Assembly (NCBI GenBank): GCA_902497065.1
Contig: CABVDH010000002.1
Span: 62,001-126,000, forward strand
Direction: 5' to 3'
From: an uncultured Collinsella sp.
GTDB lineage: Bacteria > Actinomycetota > Coriobacteriia > Coriobacteriales > Coriobacteriaceae
DNA: 64,000 bases
The notes below the pieces were generated by a model. That model did not search any database, was not told the origin of the DNA, and saw only the letters and a list, made by a program, of their open reading frames with translations. Below are positions 1 through 10,365 of the stretch, piece by piece (within the stretch, counting starts at the first letter, position 1; the number at the start of each line of letters is the position of its first letter). The position numbers were made by a program, and so were the translations under genes.

Positions 1-26
1 ACAAACCAAAACCGTCCGGCACGAGA

Positions 27-161
27 TCTCAATCTGTAACATCTAGCAGTGAAATCGGGGTCTACGTGTTACAGATTGAGACAAACGGAGCTGTCCCTCG
101 GAAAGATCTCGATCTGTAACATCTAGACATCAAAAGCGGGTCTAGATGTTACAGATCGAGA
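27..161. repeat. Hairpin array 1 (2 units, 27-81 and 107-161)
   Basis: Two 55-nt units whose starts are exactly 80 bp apart. Each has 14-nt arms (TCTCAATCTGTAAC with GTTACAGATTGAGA at 27-40/68-81; TCTCGATCTGTAAC with GTTACAGATCGAGA at 107-120/148-161), both perfectly paired although the arm sequences differ. In unit 2 the stem can extend through ATCTAGA/TCTAGAT. It lies just downstream of the NRAMP gene stop. Confidence 0.95.
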
Positions 162-189
162 CGTTTGCCTGGGTGGGTGCCCCGTCCCA

Positions 190-1458
190 TTACATCCCTG
201 TCAACAACACGACATCGAGAATCGTCACGATGGCACCGATCCCTACGAGCAGCGCGTTGAGCGGGCGCGAGTTGGCGTATTTGCCCATGACGCGGCGTGA
301 GCTGGTGAGCCGTATGAGCACAAAGACCGTAATCGGCAGCTGAAGCGACAGCAGCGCCTGACTCCAAATGAGACCTTCAAAAGGATTCGGGACGACCAAG
401 CACGCCGTCACAGCGCCGACGAAACAAGCCGCCACCCCAATCGAGGAATGTCGGTCGTGGATGTCGTATTCCTCGTCGAACATGCCCGCGGTGATGGTTC
501 CCGCCGCCATGCCCGCCGTCACACTACTCGATAGTCCCGCGAACAGCAGCGCTACCGCAAAGATGGTCGAGCTCGCCGGGCCCAAGATGGGGGAGAGCGT
601 GGCCGCTGCGACGGCGAGGTCGTCTACGACAATGCCGTGCGCAAAGAAGGTCGTTGCGGCCAGGATGACCATGGCCGAGTTGATTGCCCAGCCCACGCCC
701 ATCGAAAAGAGTGTGTCGAAGAGTTCGTAGCGCAGGCGTTCTTCGATAACCTGCTCGCCTTGGCCTTCGAAGTGCATGGATTGGATGACCTCGGAGTGCA
801 GGAAGAGGTTGTGGGGCATAACGACCGCTCCCAGGACACTTACGATAATCGCGGCCGAGCCGGTGGGCATGCTGGGCGTGATCCAGCTTGCGGCGGCCTG
901 CGGCCAGTCGACCTTGACCAGCGCAAGCTCGGCCAAAAACGAGAGTCCTACCACGCCTACGAAGGCGATAATCCATCGCTCGGCGCGCTTGTAGGAGCTC
1001 GTCATGAGCATCGCCACCGATACTGCCGCCACGATGACACAGCCCGCGCGCACGGGCAGCCCAAAGAGCATCTGGAGCGCGATCGCACCGCCCAGGACTT
1101 CGGCCATGGCGGTGGCGATGGTCGCGAGATAGGCACTGCCGAGCACCGCGCGCCCAACGAAGCGGGGGAGGTAACGTGTCGTGGCCTCGGCAAGACAGGT
1201 GCCCGTGGCGATACCCAGGTGTGCCGCGTTGTGCTGCAGCACAATGAGCATAATCGTGGACAGCGTGACGATCCACAGCAGCGCGTAGCCAAACTGCGAG
1301 CCCGCGGCCATATTGGAGGCCCAGTTGCCCGGGTCGATAAAGCCGACGGTCACGAGCAGACCGGGGCCGATATGCCGCGCGATGTCTAGACCTCCGTGAC
1401 CACCGGTGCGTTGGGAGCCAAAATGATGTTTGAGATGGTTGAGCATGGTGTTGAACAT
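190..1458 (-). CDS. NRAMP-family divalent metal (Mn2+/Fe2+) transporter
   Basis: A 422-residue polytopic membrane protein of the NRAMP/MntH family, which imports Mn2+ or Fe2+ with protons across the cytoplasmic membrane. The two family signatures are present: DPGN in the first membrane helix (about residues 42-45) and MPHN in helix 6 (about 214-217), the metal-binding pair. I chose the ATG at 1458 because AGGA sits 7 nt before it; in-frame ATGs at 1473 and 1503 lack a better ribosome site. It lies 75 bp downstream of gpmA on the same strand, so read-through is possible. MntH versus a related NRAMP subgroup cannot be decided by eye. Confidence 0.9.
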   Translation of the reverse strand: MFNTMLNHLKHHFGSQRTGGHGGLDIARHIGPGLLVTVGFIDPGNWASNMAAGSQFGYALLWIVTLSTIMLIVLQHNAAHLGIATGTCLAEATTRYLPRFVGRAVLGSAYLATIATAMAEVLGGAIALQMLFGLPVRAGCVIVAAVSVAMLMTSSYKRAERWIIAFVGVVGLSFLAELALVKVDWPQAAASWITPSMPTGSAAIIVSVLGAVVMPHNLFLHSEVIQSMHFEGQGEQVIEERLRYELFDTLFSMGVGWAINSAMVILAATTFFAHGIVVDDLAVAAATLSPILGPASSTIFAVALLFAGLSSSVTAGMAAGTITAGMFDEEYDIHDRHSSIGVAACFVGAVTACLVVPNPFEGLIWSQALLSLQLPITVFVLIRLTSSRRVMGKYANSRPLNALLVGIGAIVTILDVVLLTGM

Positions 1459-1533
1459 GGTGGGTTCCTGCATATGGGTGGTGCGGCGCCGCGCTTGGAT
1501 CACGTGGCGCCGCGCGCTGGGCTTGGGTTGGGG

Positions 1534-2307
1534 CTACTTGTGCGCCTTGCCCTGATTGGCCACGGCGTCGATCTTGGCGGCGATGGTTGTCGGGTCGCCG
1601 ATGTAGCGCTTATCGAGGACGTTGAACTCGGCATCGAAGGTGTAGACGAGCGGCACGCCGGTGGGGATGTTGACCTTGACGATCTCCTCGGGCGTGAGGT
1701 GCTCAAACTTCATGACGAGCGAGCGCAGAGAGTTGCCGTGCGCGGCGATGAGCACGCGCTTGCCGGCGAGCATCTGGGGGCGAATCTCGTCCTCAAAATA
1801 AGGCCAGGCGCGGGCAATCGTGTCCTTGAGGCACTCGGTGTAGGGTAGCTGGTCGGGCGCGATGTCGCGGTATTGCTCCTGCGTGTGGGGGTCGCGACTA
1901 TCGCCCGGCTCGAGCGCCGGCGGGCAGACATCGAAGGAACGGCGCCAGATGAGTACCTGCTCGTCGCCGTGCTCCGCCGCGGCATCGGCCTTGTTGAGAC
2001 CCTGCAGCGCGCCGTAGTGGCGCTCGTTGAGCTTCCAGGACTTGATGACGGGCAGCCATTCGCGGTCCATCTGGGCGAGCACGATGCTGAGGGTATGGAT
2101 CGCGCGCTTGAGGCGCGAAGTGTAGCAGACGTCGAAGTCGAAACCGGCTTCTTTGAGGGCTCGACCGCCTGCGGCGGCTTCTTCGCGGCCCGTGTCGGTG
2201 AGCTCAACATCGGTCCAGCCGGTGAACAGGTTGAGTTTGTTCCACTCGGATTCTCCGTGACGGATAAGGACAAGTTGCATCTTCTGTTGGTCTTTCTGGC
2301 GTGCCAT
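1534..2307 (-). CDS. gpmA: 2,3-bisphosphoglycerate-dependent phosphoglycerate mutase
   Basis: Interconverts 3- and 2-phosphoglycerate in glycolysis in the cytoplasm. The 257-residue length is typical of cofactor-dependent GpmA. The phosphohistidine motif RHGESEWN lies at about residues 16-23, the ERHYGALQG segment that contacts substrate is present, and AAHGNSLR near the C-terminus carries the second catalytic His. The start at 2307 is preceded by AAGGAGG six bases upstream. A divergent hairpin array separates it from gltB; the NRAMP gene follows downstream on the same strand. Confidence 0.96.
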   Translation of the reverse strand: MARQKDQQKMQLVLIRHGESEWNKLNLFTGWTDVELTDTGREEAAAGGRALKEAGFDFDVCYTSRLKRAIHTLSIVLAQMDREWLPVIKSWKLNERHYGALQGLNKADAAAEHGDEQVLIWRRSFDVCPPALEPGDSRDPHTQEQYRDIAPDQLPYTECLKDTIARAWPYFEDEIRPQMLAGKRVLIAAHGNSLRSLVMKFEHLTPEEIVKVNIPTGVPLVYTFDAEFNVLDKRYIGDPTTIAAKIDAVANQGKAHK

Positions 2308-2445
2308 GGGGGCCTCCTTGATCTGGCACGGCGCGCGTGCCGTTTGTTTGACGCCGTAAAGGGTACCCGTTTTAGGCTTAAAGGTTAACCGAGACTAACA
2401 AAATTGTTGTATTTGAATAGGATGGGGAAAGGAGTTGCCGAAATG

Positions 2446-2660
2446 TCTTGATCTGTAACAACTAAGGATGGAAATTGGGTCTAGGTGTTACAGATCAAGA
2501 CAGGAAGAAATGGTCCTATGAAAAATCTTGATTTGTAACAGCTGACCGCCAAAACCGGCCCTTCGTGTTACAGATCGAGACATTCGGAACCGTCTCTCGA
2601 AAACATCTCAACCTGTAACATCTAAGCGCCAAAATCGGCTCCTCCTGTTACAGATTGAGA
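2446..2660. repeat. Hairpin array 2 (3 units: 2446, 2526, 2606)
   Basis: Three 55-nt units starting at 2446, 2526 and 2606, an exact 80-bp period. Unit 1 pairs TCTTGATCTGTAAC with GTTACAGATCAAGA perfectly, so arm positions 4-5 have changed on both sides relative to array 1. Units 2 and 3 carry one or two wobble or mismatched pairs. The array lies between the divergent genes gpmA and gltB. Confidence 0.95.
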
Positions 2661-2677
2661 TGTTTGAAGCGGTGAGC

Positions 2678-2808
2678 TTACAGGCCGAACTTGGGGCCCT
2701 TGCTGTCGCCCTTGAGCTCGGCGGCACCCACTCGCAGGGCGCGCGTTACGCGATTGTTTCGAAACGGGCGGGAAACACAACGGGCCGGCGATGCTCCTAG
2801 TATGCCTA
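2678..2808 (-). pseudogene. Possible remnant of a gene 3' end
   Basis: On the minus strand a frame of about 43 codons ends at TAA (2678-2680) with a protein-like tail reading GAAELKGDSKGPKFGL. It has no convincing start or ribosome site, and an in-frame TGA lies near 2811. The Lys/Gly-rich tail resembles a genuine C-terminus, so it may be the stub of a deleted gene, but I do not recognise the family and chance cannot be excluded in G+C-rich DNA. Confidence 0.25.
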
Positions 2809-2845
2809 GTCAACTGACTGTCTAAATATCTAGGGGAGGATCGCG

Positions 2846-5800
2846 ATGCAGGCAGATTCCGCTCAGCAGCAGGGCCTTTATCGCCCCGAATTCGACCACG
2901 ATGCATGTGGCATCGGCGCGCTTGCCGATATCAACGGCGAGCGTCATCACCAGATTCTGGACGACGCACTGTCCATTCTGGTCAACTTGGAGCACCGCGG
3001 CGGCACCGGACTCGAGAAGAACACCGGCGACGGCGCCGGAATCCTGTTTCAGGTTCCGCATCACTTTTTCCGCAAAGAGGCTCAAAAGTGCGGCCAGATT
3101 CTGCCGGCAGAGGGCGACTATGGTGTGGCCATGCTGTTTTTCCCGCAGGACGACAAGGGCGTAGAGGATGCCCGCCGCGTGTTTGAGGAGGGCTGCGCCG
3201 AGGCCGGCGTGCCGCTGCTCTTTTGGCGCGAGGTGCCCGTCGACCCGCACGACCTGGGCGAGACGGCCCGCGCCTGCATGCCTACTATCCTGCAGGCTTT
3301 CCTGGGCCGTCCGGACGACACGCCCGCCGGCGATGCCTTTGAGCGTCGCCTGTACGTGTGCCGCCGCACCATCGAAAAGAAGGCCGACGCTGAGTTCGCC
3401 CTGCGCGACAAGATCTTCTATGTGTGCTCCATGAGCTCGCGCACCATCGTGTACAAGGGCATGCTTGTGGCCACGCAGATGCGCCGTTTCTTCATCGACC
3501 TCAACGACGCCGCCGTCAAAACGGCCGTGGCGCTCGTCCACTCGCGCTACTCCACCAACACTACACCCAGCTGGGAGCGCGCACATCCCAACCGCTTTAT
3601 CATCCACAACGGCGAGATCAACACCCTCAAGGGTAACGTCAACTGGATTCGCGCCCGCGAGCCCAACCTGTACAGTCCCGTGCTGCAGCACGATCTTGAG
3701 CGCGTGATGCCCATCATCAACCGCGAGGGCTCCGATTCCGCGATTCTGGACAATGTGCTTGAGTTCCTGGTCATGAACGGTCGACCGCTCACGCGTGCCG
3801 CGTCCATGTTGCTGCCCGAGCCGTGGGACCACAACGACAGCCTGAGTGAGGAGCGCCGCGCCTACGACGCTTACCAGTCCATGCTCATGGAGCCGTGGGA
3901 CGGCCCGGCGGCCATCGCCTTTACCGACGGTCGCACGCTGGGCGCCGCCCTCGACCGTAACGGCCTGCGTCCCGCCCGCTACTATGTGACGCGCGACGGT
4001 CGCTTTATGCTGGCGAGCGAGGTGGGCACCATCGAGGTGAGCCCCGAGAACATCCTGACGAGCGGCTGCCTAGGACCGGGCCAGATGCTCGAGGTCGACT
4101 TTGCCCGCGGGCGCGTCATCTACAACGATGAGCTGCGTGCCCGTTACGCCAAGGAAAAGCCCTACCGTGATTGGATTGCCGAGGAGACGCTAACCGTTGA
4201 CGCGCTCGATGAGCCCGTTGCGGCAACGCCCGCCGAGGACGCCGAGGTGCCCGCCGCCGTGCGTATGGCCAAGCTCGGCTACCACTGGGATGACGTCGAC
4301 GAGGTCGTGCGTCCCATGGCCCAGCAGGGCAAGGCACCGCTCGCTTCGATGGGCATCGATGCGCCGCTGGCCTGTCTGTCCAAGAAGACGCGCTCGTTCT
4401 TTGACTACTTCTATCAGTTGTTCGCCCAGGTCACGAACCCGCCGATCGACGCCCTGCGCGAGCATATGGTGACTTCGACCACGCTCTACCTGGGCAACCA
4501 CGGCAACCTGCTCGAGGACTCCCGTACGGCCTGCCAGCTGGTGCGCCTGGAGCGCCCGCTGCTGAGCGAGGAGGAGTTCGACCGCATTTGCGCGATTGAC
4601 CGTGTTGGCTTTAAGACCCGCCGTTTCCGTGCCGTCTACCGCCGCGATGCCGGCGAGGGCGCGCTGCAGGCTGCGCTCAAGCAGCTTGCAGAGGACGTTG
4701 AGGCTGCGGTCCGCGACGGCGTGAACATCGTGGTGTTGAGCGATCGTGCCGCTGCGGGCGAGGTGCCCGTGCCGTCGCTGCTCGCCGTGGGCTGCGTGCA
4801 CAACCACCTGATCCGCGCCGGCGTGCGCACCTTTGCCGACATCGTGGTGGAGTGCGGCGACGCCGTGTCCCCGCACGACTTTGCGGCACTGGTGGGCTAC
4901 TCCGCGAGCGGCATCTATCCGTACAACGCACATGCGTGCATCCGCGACTTGGCGGCACGCAGCGACCTGGACGTGACGGCCGAGCAGGGCATCGCCAACT
5001 ACAACAAGGCTGCGACCGCCGGCATCGTCTCCATCATGTCCAAGATGGGCATCTCCACGGTGCAGAGCTACCATTCGGCGCAGATCTTCGAGGCCGTGGG
5101 CTTTACGCCGGAGTTCGTCAACGCGTACTTCGCCGGCACGGTGAGCCGTGTGGGCGGTATGGGTGTCGAGGACGTTGAGCGCGAGCAAAACGAGCGCTAC
5201 GACGCCGCGCTCGCCATCCTTAAGAGCCCGGCTCCCGATCAGCTGCCCACGCTGGGTCTGACCAAGTGGCGCCCGCTCGGCGGCGAGGATCACCTGATCG
5301 ATCCGCAGACCGTCTACTTGCTGCAGACCGCCTGCCGTGAGGACAGCTACGACACCTTTAAGGGGTACAGCGCCCGCCTGCACCGCACCGGCCGTGCCGT
5401 GCGCCTGCGCGACTTGCTCGACTTTGATGCCAGCGGCCGTACGCCGGTTTCGCTCGACGAGGTCGAGCCCGCGCTCAACATCGTCCGCCGCTTTAACACC
5501 GGTGCCATGTCGTATGGCTCCATCAGCAAAGAGGCACACGAGTGCATGGCCATCGCCATGAACCGCCTGCACGGCCGCTCCAACTCCGGCGAGGGCGGTG
5601 AGGACCCGCGTCGCGAGACCCCGCTGGCCAACGGCGACTCCAAGAACTCCGCGATCAAGCAGGTGGCAAGTGCGCGCTTTGGCGTGACGAGCCGCTACCT
5701 GTGCAGCGCCTTCGAGATTCAGATCAAGATGGCCCAGGGCGCCAAGCCCGGCGAGGGCGGCCACCTGCCCGGCAAGAAGGTCTACCCCTGGATCGCCGAG

Positions 5801-7543
5801 GTCCGTCAGTCCACGCCCGGCATCGGCCTGATCTCGCCTCCGCCGCACCACGACATCTACTCCATCGAGGACCTGGCAGAGCTGATCTTCGATCTTAAGA
5901 ACGCCAATCCTGGCGCACGCGTGTCGGTCAAGCTGGTCAGCGAGGCCGGCGTCGGCACCATCGCCACCGGTGTGGCCAAGGGTGCCGCCGACAAGATTTT
6001 GATCAGCGGCCACAACGGCGGCTCCGGTGCCGCGGCGCGCGATTCGATCTGGCACGCCGGTCTGCCGCTGGAGCTCGGTCTTGCCGAGGCCCAGCAGACG
6101 CTGCTGCAAAACGGCCTGCGCTCGCGCGTGGTGCTCGAAGCCGACGGCAAGCTCATGGACGGCACCGATGTCGCCGTCGCCTGCCTGCTGGGTGCCGAGG
6201 AGTTTGGCTTTGCGACCATGCCGCTCATCTCCATGGGCTGCCTCATGCAGCGCGACTGCCAGCAGGATACCTGCCCGGCCGGCATCGCTACGCAAAACTG
6301 CCGCCTGCGTCGCGGCTTCCGCGGCAAGCCAGAGCACGTCGAGCACTTTATGCTCTTTGTTGCCGAGCAGCTGCGCGAGGTCATGGCGAGCCTGGGCTTC
6401 CGCACCGTCGACGAGATGGTCGGCCATCCCGAGTGCCTGCGCCAGATCGAGGTCCCGGGCAACCGCAAGGCCAACCTGCTCGATCTGTCGCCCGTGCTGG
6501 CAAGCGCGACCTGTGAGTTTGGTGCCCACATCCCGGGCGCCGACGGCCGTCACTTCCTGCCCCAGATGGCTGCGGACAGCGAGCTCGACAAGACGCTCGA
6601 CTCCACGCTGTTTGTGCCCTATACGGCCGATGCCCGTGCGCACCTGCGCCCGATTCGCTTCCGCGCCGACATCGCCAACGTCAACCGTTGCGTGGGCACC
6701 ATCTTGGGCAACGCGGTGACCAAGGCGCATCCCGAGGGCCTGCCCGCCGGCTCCATCACCATCGATTGCGATGGTTCGGCCGGTCAGAGCTTTGGCGCTT
6801 TCCTGCCGCGCGGCATTACGCTCAACGTGTGCGGCGACGCCAACGACTACTTTGGCAAGGGCCTTTCGGGCGGCGAGGTGTCGGTGCGCCCCAACCCGCA
6901 TGCGACCTACAAGTTCGACGAGAACATCATCGTGGGCAACGTTGCGTTCTTTGGCGCCACGAGCGGTCGCGGCTTCATTAACGGCCTGGCCGGCCAGCGC
7001 TTTGGCGTACGCAACTCCGGTGCCACGGTGGTGGTCGAGGGCTGCGGCAACCATGGCTGCGAGTACATGACGGGAGGTCTGGCGCTCATCTTGGGCGAAG
7101 TCGGGCAGAATTTTGCCGCCGGCATGACAGGCGGCGTGGCCTATGTCTTTGATCAGTACGGCACGCTCAGTGCTCGCGTGAACCACGAGAGCGTGGAGCT
7201 CAAGGCCCCGACGGCCGGCGAGCTGGCGCAGATTCGCGAGCTCATCCAGGAGCACGTGGACGCGACGCAGAGCCCGCGCGGCATTAAGCTGCTCTACAGC
7301 TTCGACTCGATGAGCAAGCACTTTGTGAAGGTCATTCCGACCGAGTACGAGCGCGTGTTGGCGATTGTCGCCGCCGCCGAGGCCATCGGTAAGACGCATG
7401 CGCAGGCCGAGGAGCTGGCGTTTGACATTGTGACCGGTCGCGCCGACGCCGCCGATGTCGCTCGCTTTGATGTGGCGGGTGGTGTCGCTGGCGCTGCGCC
7501 CACCACCGCCAGCTCTGTTGCTTCGACCAAAAAGGAGGCGTAA
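2846..7543 (+). CDS. gltB: Glutamate synthase large (alpha) subunit
   Basis: Transfers the glutamine amide to 2-oxoglutarate to make glutamate. The 1565 residues fit the ~1500-residue family. A 20-residue propeptide precedes Cys21 in DACGIG, the expected N-terminal nucleophile of the class II amidotransferase domain. The FMN-binding synthase domain follows, with a [3Fe-4S] motif C1132-x5-C1138-x4-C1143, and then the C-terminal GXGXG-type beta-helix. A strong AGGGGAGG ribosome site supports ATG 2846. gltD starts 5 bp after its stop, and the gltD ribosome site overlaps the gltB 3' end, so the subunits are translationally linked. Confidence 0.97.
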   Translation: MQADSAQQQGLYRPEFDHDACGIGALADINGERHHQILDDALSILVNLEHRGGTGLEKNTGDGAGILFQVPHHFFRKEAQKCGQILPAEGDYGVAMLFFPQDDKGVEDARRVFEEGCAEAGVPLLFWREVPVDPHDLGETARACMPTILQAFLGRPDDTPAGDAFERRLYVCRRTIEKKADAEFALRDKIFYVCSMSSRTIVYKGMLVATQMRRFFIDLNDAAVKTAVALVHSRYSTNTTPSWERAHPNRFIIHNGEINTLKGNVNWIRAREPNLYSPVLQHDLERVMPIINREGSDSAILDNVLEFLVMNGRPLTRAASMLLPEPWDHNDSLSEERRAYDAYQSMLMEPWDGPAAIAFTDGRTLGAALDRNGLRPARYYVTRDGRFMLASEVGTIEVSPENILTSGCLGPGQMLEVDFARGRVIYNDELRARYAKEKPYRDWIAEETLTVDALDEPVAATPAEDAEVPAAVRMAKLGYHWDDVDEVVRPMAQQGKAPLASMGIDAPLACLSKKTRSFFDYFYQLFAQVTNPPIDALREHMVTSTTLYLGNHGNLLEDSRTACQLVRLERPLLSEEEFDRICAIDRVGFKTRRFRAVYRRDAGEGALQAALKQLAEDVEAAVRDGVNIVVLSDRAAAGEVPVPSLLAVGCVHNHLIRAGVRTFADIVVECGDAVSPHDFAALVGYSASGIYPYNAHACIRDLAARSDLDVTAEQGIANYNKAATAGIVSIMSKMGISTVQSYHSAQIFEAVGFTPEFVNAYFAGTVSRVGGMGVEDVEREQNERYDAALAILKSPAPDQLPTLGLTKWRPLGGEDHLIDPQTVYLLQTACREDSYDTFKGYSARLHRTGRAVRLRDLLDFDASGRTPVSLDEVEPALNIVRRFNTGAMSYGSISKEAHECMAIAMNRLHGRSNSGEGGEDPRRETPLANGDSKNSAIKQVASARFGVTSRYLCSAFEIQIKMAQGAKPGEGGHLPGKKVYPWIAEVRQSTPGIGLISPPPHHDIYSIEDLAELIFDLKNANPGARVSVKLVSEAGVGTIATGVAKGAADKILISGHNGGSGAAARDSIWHAGLPLELGLAEAQQTLLQNGLRSRVVLEADGKLMDGTDVAVACLLGAEEFGFATMPLISMGCLMQRDCQQDTCPAGIATQNCRLRRGFRGKPEHVEHFMLFVAEQLREVMASLGFRTVDEMVGHPECLRQIEVPGNRKANLLDLSPVLASATCEFGAHIPGADGRHFLPQMAADSELDKTLDSTLFVPYTADARAHLRPIRFRADIANVNRCVGTILGNAVTKAHPEGLPAGSITIDCDGSAGQSFGAFLPRGITLNVCGDANDYFGKGLSGGEVSVRPNPHATYKFDENIIVGNVAFFGATSGRGFINGLAGQRFGVRNSGATVVVEGCGNHGCEYMTGGLALILGEVGQNFAAGMTGGVAYVFDQYGTLSARVNHESVELKAPTAGELAQIRELIQEHVDATQSPRGIKLLYSFDSMSKHFVKVIPTEYERVLAIVAAAEAIGKTHAQAEELAFDIVTGRADAADVARFDVAGGVAGAAPTTASSVASTKKEA

Positions 7544-7548
7544 GTGCC

Positions 7549-9030
<1,482 letters not shown>

Positions 9031-9383
9031 AGTAGTCATTTAAGAACGTCCCCAATGACTAGTCATTTTTTGTCTAGTCGTTGGGGACACTCTTTGCGAG
9101 CGATTTGCTCGTTTGTCGACGTACGGGTGTTTATTTGTCGACTTCTTGGGCTGTGGTCACCTGTTGTTTCTGTGGTGGCTGTGGGTATCTGGCTCAAAAG
9201 GGCGGGTTGGCCGTCTATGTTTACCTGCGGTTTTGTTGCGGTGCGCATTTTCGGTCAAGCTTTTCGTCAAGTGTTTGGTCAGCATCTGGTTTGCAGCCGG
9301 AGGCCTATTTTGCCCGCGCTGGTCGTGGCCGACCACCCTCCTCGTAAGCTCAAATTGAGGTCTATCAGTTTGAGGAGGATGCC
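9031..9383. other. Intergenic region between gltD and the next gene
   Basis: A 353-bp stretch with no convincing gene. It holds the GTCCCC hairpin at 9048-9088, two direct copies of TTTGTCGAC (about 9113 and 9135), and a good GAGGAGG ribosome site just before 9384. I see no clear -35/-10 pair. Confidence 0.6.
9048..9088. terminator. Hairpin after gltD, GTCCCC repeat type
   Basis: GTCCCCAATGACTA (9048-9061) pairs with TAGTCGTTGGGGAC (9075-9088) with one G-U wobble, giving a 14-bp stem and a 13-nt loop. No proper U-tract follows, so termination is plausible but not certain. Its GTCCCC ends recall the palindromic repeats at 13927 and 28798. Confidence 0.5.
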
Positions 9384-10091
9384 ATGACTGACCACGCTTT
9401 GGACCGAGCGCAGCTAGCCGAAGCCGTCGGCAACGATATTGCCGACATAGCCCATTTTTGGATGCTGCGGAAGTTCCAGTTTTTGGAGCCGGCGCGCGAA
9501 CAGTTCGAGATCATTGTCGACCCGTGGCTCAGCTATTGCACCGAGCCTTCGCAAAACGAAATCATGGCCTACAACATGGCGTTTACCGATTGGCTGCTCT
9601 TCGAGCGCTCCTATCGCCATGGCAAGACGCTGCTCGAGCTGTATGTTGACGAGCCGCCGGCATCGCTTTCGCCTGCCTCGCTCAAGCGGCTCGAGCAGGT
9701 ACGCGACACGCAGTATTTCTCGCGCTTTGGCATTTTGGACAAGGATCCTGCGAACGGCATAGTTGCGCTGAAGGATACGCGCACCGACCGTCGCTTTGAT
9801 GTCTACGACCCGCATATCGTGCAAAAGGAGCATTGGAGCGACGGCACGATTGCGGTGCGCCTCGCTTGCGTCGACGATGTCTGGCTGACGGCGGGACAGC
9901 TCTATCTGTACGACATCGCGCGCCTGAGTGACACGGCAGTCGATGGGCCGGGTGCGGTGCATCCGGAGGACCTGCAGGATGGCTTTGACACCTCGTGCAT
10001 CAGCTTCTTTTTGCGCCTGGTCCGCGACATCATGGGCGCCCAGGGGCGCTACGTAAAGTCCCTCAACATCTACGAACAAGAATGGGAGTAG
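9384..10091 (+). CDS. Conserved-looking protein of unknown function (235 aa)
   Basis: A soluble acidic protein with no signal peptide or membrane helix. It begins at ATG 9384 after TTTGAGGAGG, a strong ribosome site. Codon use matches its neighbours, with third positions rich in G/C, which supports a real gene. It contains many aromatic residues (HFWML, DWLLFER, YLYDIARL) and ends in EQEWE. I recognise no catalytic motif or domain. It stands alone between the gltBD operon and hairpin array 3. SEC-C or other small regulatory folds are possible but unsupported. Confidence 0.75.
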   Translation: MTDHALDRAQLAEAVGNDIADIAHFWMLRKFQFLEPAREQFEIIVDPWLSYCTEPSQNEIMAYNMAFTDWLLFERSYRHGKTLLELYVDEPPASLSPASLKRLEQVRDTQYFSRFGILDKDPANGIVALKDTRTDRRFDVYDPHIVQKEHWSDGTIAVRLACVDDVWLTAGQLYLYDIARLSDTAVDGPGAVHPEDLQDGFDTSCISFFLRLVRDIMGAQGRYVKSLNIYEQEWE

Positions 10092-10128
10092 GGGATGTGA
10101 CTGGTGTCGCCCTACAGCCCTGACTTTG

Positions 10129-10344
10129 TCTCAATCTGTAACGTTTAGCGGCTGTTTGAGCCCGTAACTGTTACAGATTGAGACGGAAGGTTGGCGGCTG
10201 TCGAAAGATCTTGTTCTGTAACGGGAAAGGACCAAAAATCGTTCTACCTGTTACAGATCGAGACAAAGGCTGGACGCGGTGCCGAAAGATCTTGTTCTGT
10301 AACAACTAGAGGCTCAAAGACTGTCTTCCTGTTACAGATCAAGA
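10129..10344. repeat. Hairpin array 3 (3 units: 10129, 10209, 10290)
   Basis: Three 55-nt units with period 80 then 81 bp, upstream of the DUF559-like gene. The last unit ends 21 bp before its GTG start. The loop and right arm of unit 3 are identical to those of the last unit of array 4 (11725-11779), and the linkers are also similar. Confidence 0.95.
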
Positions 10345-10365
10345 CATTTGTCAGCGGAGGCAACG

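Larger units (their letters stand above)
2308..2845. other. gpmA-gltB divergent intergenic region
   Basis: A 538-bp divergent spacer. It holds hairpin array 2 (2446-2660), a short minus-strand reading frame (2678-2808) that looks like the lost C-terminus of a gene, and just before gltB a strong AGGGGAGG ribosome site. No riboswitch or attenuator structure was recognised. Confidence 0.7.
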
